Numbered from the stretch's first letter, positions 29,945 through 37,841 are shown. The stretch: 64,000 nt of DNA from Parvularculaceae bacterium (GCA_028284065.1 JANQSJ010000011.1:372001-436000); one strand, 5' to 3'. The notes: generated by a model from the sequence alone, not told the origin. Numbers and translations are program-made.

Positions 29945-30491
29945 CCATATTCTCCAAGGTCAACGCCGCTCAGGCGGCAAGCGCCGCCGTCTGCGCGCGG
30001 GCGCGCTCCCGCGAGGGCGCGCCGACATTTCCAGGGGCCGCCCCAAGCGCTCGGAGCCGCCTTCCGACGCCCGGCGCCGGCAATCAATCAACTCAAAGTC
30101 GGGCGCGGCCGCGCGCGGCCGCGGCGCCAGCCGCTTTCAATCATGCGCCGACGCGATGCGCGCCAAACGGCAAACGCCGCGAGCGGAAGTCCGATCGCGG
30201 CCGTCGAGGCGCTAGATTTTCAGATTCTCGATGTCTCGAAGCACGTCTTCTCGAAGTACGTCCCGTAGAAGCACGGCGCAGCACATTCCCGGCGCGACGG
30301 GGCCGCTCCTTCTCCCGCCGCAGACGAATGTGATAATGACGCCGCACCCCACTCGCAACCCCTGTCAAGCAATTTTTTCATATCGGGGGCGCGCACGCCC
30401 CCTCCGCCCCGGCCCACCGCCCGGAGCCGGAACGCAACCAGACAGCGCGACGGCGCCGGCCCGCCGTTGCGCTGAGGCCGCAGCGCCGAGC
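29945..30491 (-). other. Long rplL-rpoB intergenic leader
   Basis: 547 bp without a convincing gene. It contains a near-palindromic GC block (30102-30127, two NotI-like GCGGCCGC cores) that would fold into a strong hairpin in the rpoB leader, two imperfect 13-bp direct repeats TCTCGAAGCACGT / TCTCGAAGTACGT (30234-30246 and 30249-30261), and a possible promoter near 30330-30368. This layout fits an attenuated rplJL-rpoBC operon with a secondary rpoB promoter, but no specific regulator can be named. Confidence 0.5.
30330..30368 (-). promoter_or_regulatory. Possible internal promoter for rpoB
   Basis: On the minus strand a perfect -35 hexamer TTGACA (30368-30363) is followed by TTGCGA (30358-30353), which has a TATCAC box 17 bp further on (30335-30330). 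The TTGACA itself lacks a well-spaced -10. One of the two -35 elements may be used. It lies 120-160 bp past rplL. Confidence 0.35.
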
Positions 30492-30875
30492 TTACTTGAG
30501 CTCGACTTTGGCGCCGGCGTCTTCGAGCTTTTTCTTGATTTCTTCCGCCTCGGCCTTCGCCGCAGCTTCCTTGACCGGCTTGCCGCCAGCTTCCACGAGC
30601 TCTTTCGCCTCTTTCAGGCCAAGGCCCGTGATGGCGCGAACTTCTTTGATGACATTGATCTTCTTGTCGCCGGCGGCGACGAGAATAACGTCGAATTCGT
30701 CCTTCTCCTCAGCCGCCGCGGCGTCGCCGCCGCCCGCGCCAGGCGCCGCGGCCACCGCCACCGCGCCAGCGGCCGGCTCGATGCCGTACTCGTCCTTCAA
30801 TATGTTTTTGAGCTCCGCCGCTTCAAGCAGCGTCAGGCCGACCAGTTCTTCGGCAAGCTTCTTCACATCCGCCAT
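30492..30875 (-). CDS. rplL: 50S ribosomal protein L7/L12
   Basis: L7/L12 forms the flexible stalk that recruits translational GTPases. The 127-residue protein has an N-terminal dimerisation helix ([20 protein letters not shown]), an Ala/Gly-rich hinge (about residues 36-55), and the C-terminal domain with [20 protein letters not shown] and [16 protein letters not shown]. It follows rplJ by 57 bp. Confidence 0.98.
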   Translation of the reverse strand: MADVKKLAEELVGLTLLEAAELKNILKDEYGIEPAAGAVAVAAAPGAGGGDAAAAEEKDEFDVILVAAGDKKINVIKEVRAITGLGLKEAKELVEAGGKPVKEAAAKAEAEEIKKKLEDAGAKVELK

Positions 30876-30932
30876 TTTCTCGTTCCTTGTCAGTTAGTTA
30901 GATTACGTAGATCAGGTTGCTTCGAGCCGCGC

Positions 30933-31451
30933 TCAGGCCGCTTCCGCATGCTTCTTCTCGATCGCCTCGACGCAGCCGGCGAGGTTCGACGCCGGCGCCC
31001 CGATGGCCGAGGCGAGGTTCGAGGCTGGCGACATGATCGTCTGGACGATGGACGCGATGAGCTCCTCGCGAGAGGGCATGGACGCGAGCGCCTCAACGCC
31101 CTTCACGTCCATAATCTCTTCGCCCATTGCGCCGCCGAGAATGGTGAGCTTCTCGTTGTCCTTGGCGAATTTCTTGACCGCCTTGGCGGCGGCCACCGGG
31201 TCCTCGGAGAATGCGATCGCCGTCGGCCCCTCGAAAACGTCCGCGAGCTTCTCGGCGGGCTTGCCGGAGATCGCGATCTTGGCGAGCCGGTTCTTGATGA
31301 CCTTCATGCCCGCGCCCGCCTGGCGCAGTTCGCCCCGCAGGGATTCCATTTCGGAAACGGTTAGGCCGCCATTGGCGACGATGACCACCGTGTTCGCGTC
31401 AAAGACGCCGCCGATCCACTCGACCTGCTCGGCTTTCTGGGCGCGATCCAT
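30933..31451 (-). CDS. rplJ: 50S ribosomal protein L10
   Basis: L10 anchors the L7/L12 stalk to 23S rRNA and represses its operon in many bacteria. The start MDRAQKAEQVEWIGGVF (172 residues) is preceded by GAGGAG; an in-frame start 21 bp upstream is less likely. The core has GLTVSEMESLRGELRQAG and the C-terminal stalk helix ASNLAGCVEAIEKKHAEAA. The usual upstream genes rplK and rplA are missing here. The ~275-bp leader up to the next gene has two TTGGATAG repeats but no element I can assign with certainty. Confidence 0.97.
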   Translation of the reverse strand: MDRAQKAEQVEWIGGVFDANTVVIVANGGLTVSEMESLRGELRQAGAGMKVIKNRLAKIAISGKPAEKLADVFEGPTAIAFSEDPVAAAKAVKKFAKDNEKLTILGGAMGEEIMDVKGVEALASMPSREELIASIVQTIMSPASNLASAIGAPASNLAGCVEAIEKKHAEAA

Positions 31452-31727
31452 GGTGCTGCTCCTCAAATCCATTCCGCCGAGACACGGCCTGCGCGCCGTC
31501 GGCTCTATCCAACGCTATCCAAGGAAGAAGAGAAGCCCGCGACCGCCAGCGTCTTACGCGGCGCGTCGCAACAGCAGCTTCACCGTCTGCGCAGGGACAT
31601 TAAGCGGACACAACGCCCGCGCCTGCGGTCTTGGACAGGGCAGAGGCGCGACGTTTCGGTCGCGCGGCGTCGCTCTTACCGCCTGCTCCGGGTATTGCAA
31701 GGGGAGGTCGCGATTTAATTCGCGCGT

Positions 31728-32375
31728 TCAGCCGCGCGCGACGCGTTCCCCACGCCAGTCAGGCCCGCAGGCGCGTCGGAGCAGATCCGCTTCGGCCTCG
31801 TCCGCTGGCCTTAATTCGCAAAGGGCCCGGAATTCAGCCTTCGTCGATTTGCGCCCCGTCCATTGCTCGGCGATGCGCGGCAGGTCGCCGTCGGACCGCG
31901 CGCAATGGCTGGCGACGCGCGCGAAAAGCCCCACCGCCTTCTCAAACGCCATGTCGGCGACGGCAAGGCGCGTTGGCCGCGGCGGCATATCGAACCGCGC
32001 CACGGCGACGATCGCGCCCTCATCCACCCGCGCCGTCATTTCATGCGCCGTGGCGCCAAAGCGACGCGCGCCGTCGGCAATGGCGAAGGAATTGGCATGC
32101 GAGCCCGGAAATTCCGGCGGGCCGCCATGGATGTTGTAGGGCGTCAGGGTCAGGCGCCGGAGGATGTCGCCCGGCGCGATCACGTCGCTCAGGAAACTGA
32201 TGAGGCGCGCCTGTCCGTTGCGCGCCACGACGTTCTTGCGCAAGTCGTCGACGTTCCCGCTTCGCGCAAGGTCGACGTCGGGGTTCACGCGGGTGATGAA
32301 CGCCGAGAGATCGGCCGCCGTCTCCGGCGGACAAAGGAGGATGATCGCGCGCGCGCCGGCCATGTTGAGGAGCAT
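31728..32375 (-). CDS. Formyltransferase-like protein
   Basis: Resembles the N-terminal catalytic domain of formyltransferases that use 10-formyltetrahydrofolate (Fmt, sugar formyltransferases). The 215-residue protein has the catalytic NIHGGPPEFPGSHANSFAI segment, GATAHEMTARVDEGAIVAV in the position of the family's substrate loop with its aspartate, and no separate C-terminal tRNA-binding domain, so it is probably not the housekeeping Fmt. The start follows a GCGGCG spacer after an in-frame TAA; no strong ribosome binding site is visible. It is the last native gene before the integrated element. The substrate is unknown. Confidence 0.7.
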   Translation of the reverse strand: MLLNMAGARAIILLCPPETAADLSAFITRVNPDVDLARSGNVDDLRKNVVARNGQARLISFLSDVIAPGDILRRLTLTPYNIHGGPPEFPGSHANSFAIADGARRFGATAHEMTARVDEGAIVAVARFDMPPRPTRLAVADMAFEKAVGLFARVASHCARSDGDLPRIAEQWTGRKSTKAEFRALCELRPADEAEADLLRRACGPDWRGERVARG

Positions 32376-32552
32376 CGCCGCGGCGTCTTAATGCGAGGTT
32401 GCGCCCTCCAGCGGCCCGCGCCGCTTCAGCCCGGCGCCGGATGCGCGACGCTAGCTTTCCGAAAGTCTCACAGGCTGGCGCTTGAGGCGCTAACCAGGGC
32501 GATGCGCGAAGCGGCTGAAAAACTGCCGCCACGCCTCCAACCGACCCAGCTA

Positions 32553-32604
32553 TTTTTAATGGTACCGCCTCCCCGGTTCGAACGGGGGACCTCTTGATCC
32601 ACAA
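32553..32604. repeat. attL, left end of the integrated element
   Basis: 52-bp sequence identical to 41075-41126 at the other end. It includes the CCA end, acceptor 3' strand, T arm and part of the anticodon region of tRNA-His in minus orientation, and stops just after the GTGG of the anticodon loop. Beyond it the sequence no longer matches the tRNA, so this is the displaced tRNA remnant that marks the far end of the element. The five T before the CCA complement are also shared. Confidence 0.93.
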
Positions 32605-32713
32605 CCGGGCAATGGCATTTTGCACCAGTTTTCATTGGTGCGCAGGACATTGATTTCCAAATATTTTTTCGTGCGTGATGTTTCACGAGGATGCAGCGAA
32701 ATTCGGCACATAG

Positions 32714-32731
32714 GTTGCACGGGCGTTGCAC
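32714..32731 (+). promoter_or_regulatory. Left integrase arm-type sites (paired GTTGCAC)
   Basis: Two direct GTTGCAC copies (32714-32720 and 32725-32731) start 11 bp apart, one helical turn. The same paired layout with the same spacing and orientation occurs at the right end (41017-41034). Placed just inside each att core and before the integrase gene, they fit arm-type binding sites of a lambda-like integrase. Confidence 0.55.
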
Positions 32732-32761
32732 GAGGACCTTTTGACAACACGGTAAATCGTC

Positions 32762-33982
32762 TTGAAACAACGAATCACGAACCGAAGCGTCGAAGCGCTG
32801 AAACCGGGTCAAATTCTGTGGGACCCTGAGCTTCGCGGCTTCGGCTGTCGCCGGGTTAAGCGCGACAGGGTCTACTTGCTGAAGTACCGCACTCACCCAG
32901 GACGCTCGCGCTGGTATTCGATAGGACCCCACGGGCGGCCATGGACGGCGACACAGGCTCGCGCCGAAGCATTGCGCCTTCTCACGATCGTCAAGGTCGA
33001 AAAGAAAGACCCCGCCGCCTATCGCGACAAGACACGCAGCGAACCCACACTCGCCGATTTTGCCGAGCGCTACCTAAACGAGCATTGCGGCCGGCGCCTC
33101 AAACCACGAACGCTCGCACAATACCGGAATCACTTTCGGAACGACATTCTTCCGGCGATCGGAGATATCCGCTTGACGGAACTAACGCGCTCCGACGCGG
33201 AGCGCATTCATTCCGCGATGAGCGGGTCGCCCGTCAGCGCCAATCGCGCCCTCGCGGTGTTGAGCGCGGCAATGATCGTCGCAGAGAAGTGGGGGCTTCG
33301 GCCTGAAGGAACAAATCCGGCCCGCCACGTCGAGCGGTTCAAGGAAACCGCGAGGGATCGCTTCCTGTCGCCTCAGGAGTTGGGGCGACTTGGCGATGCT
33401 CTCGCAAGGGGCGAGCGTGGATGGTCTAAAGCCGAGTGGCAAGCCTTCCCGGCCGAATTGAAACGCAAGAAAGCGCGAGGCCCCGAAGACCCGCGAGCAT
33501 TGGCGGCGATCCGGCTATTATTGTTTACCGGCGCGCGACGGGGCGAGATTCTTGGGTTGCGATGGGAAGATGTGGACCTTGCGCGCGGCATCGCGCGGCT
33601 GCCTGACAGTAAGACTGGCCCGCGCAATCTATCACTGCCGCCGCCAGCGGTGGACATCCTGCGCAAATTGGACCGCCACGAAGGAAATTCTTACATTCTG
33701 CCTGGCGACAAGCCCGGCGGCCAATTCGTTGGCCTGCGGAAGATTTGGCTTCGCATCCGGTTCGTCGCAGACCTTGACGGGCTGACTATCCACGATTTGC
33801 GGCACGCGTTCGCCAGTGTCGCCGCCGGCGCCGGTGAAAGCCTGTACATAACAGGCGCTTTGCTCGGCCACCGTCGCGCCGAAACCACGCAGCGATACGC
33901 ACATTTGGCCGACGACCCGCTTGCGGACGCAGCGAGGCGAACCGCTGAGCGGATCGCCGAAGCGATGGGAGGGAAGCCGTGA
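32762..33982 (+). CDS. int: Tyrosine recombinase (phage integrase)
   Basis: Catalyses integration and excision of the element at tRNA-His. The 406-residue protein has an N-terminal arm-binding domain of the type common in tRNA-targeting integrases (ITNRSVEALKPGQILWDPEL), a core-binding SAM-like domain (about 105-190) and the catalytic domain with R259 in TGARRGEILGLRW, H344-x-x-R347 in HDLRH, LLGHRR, and nucleophile Y379 in QRYAHLADD. The full catalytic set is present, so it looks active. The start is a TTG. It is the first gene inside attL, and its stop overlaps the GTG of the next ORF. Confidence 0.96.
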   Translation: MKQRITNRSVEALKPGQILWDPELRGFGCRRVKRDRVYLLKYRTHPGRSRWYSIGPHGRPWTATQARAEALRLLTIVKVEKKDPAAYRDKTRSEPTLADFAERYLNEHCGRRLKPRTLAQYRNHFRNDILPAIGDIRLTELTRSDAERIHSAMSGSPVSANRALAVLSAAMIVAEKWGLRPEGTNPARHVERFKETARDRFLSPQELGRLGDALARGERGWSKAEWQAFPAELKRKKARGPEDPRALAAIRLLLFTGARRGEILGLRWEDVDLARGIARLPDSKTGPRNLSLPPPAVDILRKLDRHEGNSYILPGDKPGGQFVGLRKIWLRIRFVADLDGLTIHDLRHAFASVAAGAGESLYITGALLGHRRAETTQRYAHLADDPLADAARRTAERIAEAMGGKP

Positions 33983-34579
33983 GCGAAACAGCCCAGAAGC
34001 GAAAGCCGCCAAGATTCGATCCGCTTCTTGAGGCTCTGAACCGCCGCAAAAAAATATTTCCGACCGCTATACAAGGCTCGTGCGACGGGTGACGCTGCTG
34101 CCCTCAAGAATGCAGCCCATGAAGTGCAGAACAACGTACAAGCCGAATTGGGGGCGACGGCTTGCCCAGACTTCTTTTTTGAATCGATCCGCAATGCGAC
34201 CTCGAACAATGATGTCCGCTTACTTCCTTTCTGCATCGAATTTGCTGAGGATTGGATTTTGCGAGTGCTACTACAGTCGAAGTTTTGCCGCCCGCCGAGA
34301 GGCGCGCCGACGAAACGCTCTTTGCACGTATGCCGCGCTGAACGCCTGCTCGAACTCATTGACGAGAATATCTCGAAGATAGAATGGGACGGGCCAGATC
34401 ATTTTGTAACTGGTTTGGCGCGAGAAGCCGGGTGCGTAGAACGCGACGAACCGCTTAAAAACGACCAAGACGCGAAAAAATCTTGCCTGAAGGGTCTTCT
34501 CGAATTGGAACGCAGGGCGAATGGGGACGCGAGAATTATCAATGCGATTGCGCTGTTACGGTTAAATCTACCCATTTAG
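33979..34579 (+). pseudogene. Frameshifted ORF downstream of the integrase
   Basis: A GTG start (33979) overlaps the int stop (GTGA) and reads MSETAQKRKPPRFDPLLEAL then stops at 34092 after 37 codons. A run of seven A at 34048-34054 separates this from the +1 frame, which is open through KKYFRPLYKARATGDAAALK to a stop at 34579. Joined at the A run the two frames give one protein of about 200 residues, not recognised, with no membrane segment. The simplest reading is a 1-base indel in the A tract that broke the gene; slippage that rescues it is possible. A shorter GTG start at 34124 could also give a 151-residue product. Confidence 0.6.
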
Positions 34580-34679
34580 AGCAAATTGAAAAATTCATCT
34601 AATCTTTAACGCATTACGATCTCTTGTAATATTCGGTTATTTTCATCAACTCCCAAGTACCAAAAGCAGGGAGTAATTT

Positions 34680-34877
34680 ATGTCTGCCGATCTTCTGACC
34701 ACGCAGCAGGCGTCAGAAATCTTGCAAACGCCAGCACCAACACTTGTACGCTGGCGTTTTGAACGTAGAGGCCCGGCCTACGTAAAGTTGGGCGCGTCAG
34801 TGCGTTACAAGCGAGCCGATTTGGAGGCATGGATAACGGCAAATCGCGTCGATCCGCAGACGGAGGCGACCTCATGA
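34680..34877 (+). CDS. AlpA/excisionase-type helix-turn-helix protein
   Basis: A 65-residue protein with the MerR-like winged HTH of the AlpA/HTH_17 family: LLTTQQASEILQTPAPTLVRW, then YVKLGASVRYKRADLEAWI. In satellites and prophages such proteins switch on excision or act as recombination directionality factors. The start is preceded by AGGGAG. The AT-rich ~100 bp upstream probably holds its promoter. Its stop overlaps the next gene by 4 bp (ATGA), which makes it the head of a three-gene unit. Confidence 0.85.
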   Translation: MSADLLTTQQASEILQTPAPTLVRWRFERRGPAYVKLGASVRYKRADLEAWITANRVDPQTEATS

Positions 34878-35332
34878 GCGATCTTCAAGATTTCCAAATC
34901 GCTAAGGCACGCTTCGAAGAAAAATCTGGGCAGGAGATTTCGGACGACGATTTTCGGCCCCATTTTTACAGGCGCGAATCCGCCGTATCGCAAGAAGCAC
35001 TGAAAACCATCGACCAGGGCGGTGACTGGGCCGCACTTTCGGCGGGCGCGCTGCGTGCACTTGGGAGATTCGGGCATTTCTACGCTGCGACCCTCGCCGC
35101 GAAAGCCGGCATAGACGTCGAGCCGCTGACGGATGAAATCGAGGAAACCGCCCGCGACGACGAACGGCTCGCCGACAGCATCCGCGCCTATCGAGTCGAA
35201 ACGCTTGCATGGAATCGAGAAAAAAATCCGCAGGCGGAAGGCGTTGACGTCGCCGGTGTTGTCATCGCGCTTTCGGCGGCGTCGATCCGTGCAAGGGTGG
35301 AACTGGCGACGCGTGAAGGAGACGTATCATGA
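34874..35332 (+). CDS. Hypothetical protein, second gene of AlpA unit
   Basis: Not recognised. A 152-residue, mainly acidic and helical protein (begins MSDLQDFQIAKARFEEKSG, no signal peptide, no membrane segment). The start was placed at the ATG overlapping the alpA-like stop; an upstream in-frame ATG would lie inside that gene. Its own stop overlaps the next start by 4 bp. The tight coupling suggests it acts with its neighbours in control or replication of the element. Confidence 0.7.
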   Translation: MSDLQDFQIAKARFEEKSGQEISDDDFRPHFYRRESAVSQEALKTIDQGGDWAALSAGALRALGRFGHFYAATLAAKAGIDVEPLTDEIEETARDDERLADSIRAYRVETLAWNREKNPQAEGVDVAGVVIALSAASIRARVELATREGDVS

Positions 35333-35790
35333 GTATTGGAAGGCGCGTAGCGGCACAAAACCGTGAAGAACACGGTCATAAGATCGCGACACTCAAAAAG
35401 TTGATCGTCGCGGAATTCAAGAAAGCGGGACCCAATCAACCGCTTTCCAATAATGATCTTTACGCTGGAATCAATGCCGAGTTCGACCGGGTCGCCGATC
35501 GGCTCAAGATCATTCCGATGGCCGATATTTCTTCGGCGACAAGTGCCCTGAAGAAGGCCGGAGTGCTCGTCGAAGTAGGAACCGCGAAAAATGAAAAGGG
35601 GAACACCGTTACCACGATGACGCTTGGCGAATGGGCCGCCGTTCCTCCTGATCGACGAGTCCTCGTCGAAGCATCTCGGCTGCGTAGAAAAATCACCCGC
35701 GAACTTGGAAAGGCCGATCCTGAGACTCAAGTCGCCCTCGCCAAACACTGCTTGCGCTACATCGCGCGCAAGCAGGCCGGGCGAAAATGA
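35329..35790 (+). CDS. Hypothetical protein, third gene of AlpA unit
   Basis: Not recognised. The 153-residue basic protein begins MSIGRRVAAQNREEHGHKIA. A central segment (about residues 45-90: DLYAGINAEFDRVADRLKII, then DISSATSALKKAGVLVEVGT) has the helix-strand layout of a winged-helix fold, so DNA binding is plausible. The C-terminus is rich in Arg/Lys. It ends 15 bp before a perfect hairpin, and its start overlaps the previous stop. Confidence 0.68.
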   Translation: MSIGRRVAAQNREEHGHKIATLKKLIVAEFKKAGPNQPLSNNDLYAGINAEFDRVADRLKIIPMADISSATSALKKAGVLVEVGTAKNEKGNTVTTMTLGEWAAVPPDRRVLVEASRLRRKITRELGKADPETQVALAKHCLRYIARKQAGRK

Positions 35791-35805
35791 AGACACGCTA
35801 AAAGC

Positions 35806-35827
35806 GGGAGGGTCTATCAACCCTCCC
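35806..35827 (+). terminator. Hairpin after the AlpA unit
   Basis: A perfect 8-bp inverted repeat GGGAGGGT / ACCCTCCC with a 6-nt loop, 16 bp past the stop of the AlpA unit. No T run follows, so it may be a weak or Rho-assisted terminator, an mRNA-stabilising end, or a protein site. Confidence 0.45.
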
Positions 35828-35899
35828 CTCATTATCCAGACAAAGGCGGGCGGGCGTGTCGGGAGGGCCGCATACGAGCTTGTCGCCAAGCCAGCGCCC

Positions 35900-36241
35900 A
35901 TGAACGCAGCGAAGCGGCGGGCGTTGCTGGACATGCGGTCGGCGCTGGAAGAGTCGCTGGATGTGTTCCTCGCCGAGTGGCCTGGCGACCTGGTCACGCT
36001 GTCGTTCCTGAGAACCCACCTTTCGGATCAGATGGGCCAGAACGTGAACGAACAGCACCTCCGGCAACTGTTCAAAGAGCGGGGTATAGTCAGATTGACG
36101 GGTCGTAGGCCGCGCATAGCGGGCGCCCAAGAAACGATAGTGGCGCTATCGCAAAAAGCGTGGGACGCGTGGCAAGGACAACCGAAAGAGGCGGTGGAGC
36201 GCCACATTAACGAGGCTCGCGCTAAGGGTGTGTTCGACTAA
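35900..36241 (+). CDS. Small hypothetical protein next to the repeats
   Basis: Not recognised. From the ATG at 35900 it has 113 residues (MNAAKRRALLDMRSALEESL), with no signal peptide or membrane segment. The frame continues upstream into the preceding gene but has no other reasonable start in between. A helical middle with LRTHLSDQMGQNVNEQHLRQ could be a helix-turn-helix. It ends 10 bp before the repeat block, so a role as repeat-binding or initiation protein is conceivable but not shown. Confidence 0.55.
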   Translation: MNAAKRRALLDMRSALEESLDVFLAEWPGDLVTLSFLRTHLSDQMGQNVNEQHLRQLFKERGIVRLTGRRPRIAGAQETIVALSQKAWDAWQGQPKEAVERHINEARAKGVFD

Positions 36242-36250
36242 ACACCACAT

Positions 36251-36473
36251 GCCGCGGCGGGAGTTCCAAAACGGGAGGGGTGGTGACCAACAACCATTGG
36301 GCGACGGGGCGCATCCTATCGGTGAGTTCCAAAACGGGAGGGGTGGTGACCACACAATACGACACTAAAGGGTTGCATTTTACCTGCCGCGGCGGGAGTT
36401 CCAAAACGGGAGGGGTGGTGACCAGGCCCATTTGGTCACCAGACACCCACTTTCGGAAAACTCCCACGGCGGG
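36251..36473. repeat. Iteron-like repeats: three direct copies plus an inverted degenerate copy
   Basis: Three identical 29-bp direct copies at 36261-36289, 36324-36352 and 36396-36424 share the core GGGAGGGGTGGTGACCA. The first and third are also preceded by GCCGCGGCGG. Start-to-start distances are 63 and 72 bp. A fourth, diverged copy in opposite orientation spans 36433-36473 (minus strand GCCGTGGGAGTT... TGGTGACCA), which forms an 8-bp hairpin GGTGACCA / TGGTCACC with copy 3. The half-palindrome TGGTGACCA in each copy suits a dimeric protein. Best explained as iterons of a replication origin or operator array. Confidence 0.75.
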
Positions 36474-36646
36474 CTTGGTCTACTGATTCCCTATTTTGTT
36501 CATTCTACTACTACTACTATATATATATAAGGGCCCCTATGGGGTTTCTGAGGTTGTGGTACCTGATGACCACTGGGACAGGCTGACAGAGACAGGCCCC
36601 GCCGCCGCCCGCGTGACCTTTGGTCGGGTTCTTGCCAGGGGTAAGT
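36474..36646. other. AT-rich stretch beside the repeats, origin-like
   Basis: Directly after the repeats comes TACTACTACTACTATATATATATAAG-type low-complexity sequence (36505-36530), unusually AT-rich for this genome, then GGGCCCC and a region with no convincing gene. Iterons next to an AT-rich tract are the classic layout of a replication origin with an unwinding element. No clear DnaA box was seen. Confidence 0.4.
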
Positions 36647-37462
36647 TTACTGTGGTGTTTTTGGTCCAATGTCTGACTGCAATTGAGTCTGATCGGGTTG
36701 AGCTTCGCTAATCGGATAGCCGTCCCTCTTAAGGTCGGATAAGGCTTTATGAGCAGCCGTCTCAAGTGTGTTGGCCATGTCTTCGACACAAAAAAGATTT
36801 GTTATATGGTCAAATCCGCGGGACTTAGGGGCTTCATAACCAAAGCCGACAAGCTCATCATAGAGAAATCGTGCGCGTCCAAGGTTTGAGGTCACGAAAG
36901 TCTGTAACATTTGTCCGCGCTTCATTTCTCGATCTGCATCTTGCCGTCGCGATCTTTCAAAACTTTGCTGGGGCGTTTCACCATCCTTTGGCAGCAAGTA
37001 ATGTGAATTGTCCCAACGACCAAATGTAGTGATTTTCCTCGCTTGTTGCGCTAAAGCAATCGCTTCATTTGCTATGGCATAAATATAGTCGCGCCTACTA
37101 AGACGTTTATTCTGTAGCTCGATGTGACGTGAAAATCGCGCGGAAGCATCAAATATAAATGAAGCCACTGGCGGCACAAACAGCGCCAGCGACGCCATAA
37201 TAGCCATCCCAGTTGTAAGGTCGTTTGCAAGAAAATCACTCATTTCAGCAAGCGCCTCTGGCGCTTGCTTTTCCAGAACCGTCTCCCAAAACAGGGTAAG
37301 CGTTCTGTCTGTAAGCCAGCCGACAATATAAAGTGACAGAGCCCCAGCGGCAAACCGCCTTGTGCCCGATAGCTTTGTAATTTGTTCCCTGATCCGTGAA
37401 AACATAGCGGCTTGGATACCGGAGTCTTTGCCGAGCATCCAGTATGAAGCCGCGCCAAGCAC
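36647..37462 (-). CDS. Hypothetical two-helix membrane protein
   Basis: Not recognised. Up to 271 residues from a GTG at 37462; ATG starts at 37438 or 37405 are also possible. Two hydrophobic helices lie in the first half (FAAGALSLYIVGWLTDRTLT and GMAIMASLALFVPPVASFIF), followed by a long charged cytoplasmic part with several helices (SRRDYIYAIANEAIALAQQA, then SFERSRRQDADREMKRG). It is transcribed against the element's other genes, and its codon use is AT-richer than the host. It abuts a broken ParB-like gene at its 5' side, suggesting later insertion. A defence or superinfection role is a guess from context. Confidence 0.65.
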   Translation of the reverse strand: MLGAASYWMLGKDSGIQAAMFSRIREQITKLSGTRRFAAGALSLYIVGWLTDRTLTLFWETVLEKQAPEALAEMSDFLANDLTTGMAIMASLALFVPPVASFIFDASARFSRHIELQNKRLSRRDYIYAIANEAIALAQQARKITTFGRWDNSHYLLPKDGETPQQSFERSRRQDADREMKRGQMLQTFVTSNLGRARFLYDELVGFGYEAPKSRGFDHITNLFCVEDMANTLETAAHKALSDLKRDGYPISEAQPDQTQLQSDIGPKTPQ

Positions 37463-37466
37463 CTGA

Positions 37467-37841
37467 CCTTGGTGCGTTTGCTACATAACCCCGGAGAAAC
37501 GGGCTCAGGCGACGGCGGAGCGCGAGAAGAAACGCATAGCCGCCAAGAACGCTGACCGAAATAGTGGGAACCAAGTTCCCGAAACTTCGGTCAAAGAGGA
37601 ACCAGGCGAAGACGAACCGACCCCGTCGGCGGAGCCCGCACCCGCTGGCCGCCCCAAGTCGTTCGCCGCCGACACTGCGGAAAAGACGGGTATGTCTAAG
37701 CGCGGCATCAACAAGGCCGTCAAGCGCGGCGAGGAGGTCAACAAGGCGATAGACGAGGGCGTCGCACAGACGCCCGATGAAGTCGACATAGTCGCGTCAA
37801 CGCGCTGTCCTTCCCACGCAATGGATCGCACCTCGTTGTAA
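37467..37841 (+). pseudogene. Remnant of a phage ParB-like protein gene
   Basis: The frame is open from a TGA at 37464 to a TAA at 37841 but has no proper start. It reads EKRAQATAEREKKRIAAKNA, an acidic/Pro linker, then GRPKSFAADTAEKTGMSKRG and INKAVKRGEEVNKAI, which resembles the C-terminal helix-turn-helix half of ParB/sulfiredoxin-fold proteins found in prophages. The catalytic N-terminal domain is absent and the end also looks cut. It lies head to head with the membrane-protein gene 5 bp away. Confidence 0.5.

Noticed and set aside
32041-32625. 194-codon minus-strand ORF spanning attL
   Set aside because: It overlaps the formyltransferase-like gene in another frame and consists of Arg/Ala-rich shadow sequence.
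36261-36424. Three spaced 29-bp repeats resembling a small CRISPR array
   Set aside because: Spacers are unequal (34 and 43 bp), an inverted degenerate copy is present, repeats 1 and 3 share extra upstream sequence, and there are no cas genes in the window. Iterons or operators fit better.
36222-36467. Minus-strand ORF with repeated VTTPPVLEL peptide
   Set aside because: The peptide repeat follows simply from the DNA repeats because their spacings are multiples of three; other frames also give repeated peptides. There is no ribosome binding site or family support.
36496-36711. Small plus-strand ORF starting MFILLLLLYIYKG
   Set aside because: Its start is the low-complexity TACTAC/TATATA tract, and it runs into the 3' end of the opposite membrane-protein gene. 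Coding is unlikely.
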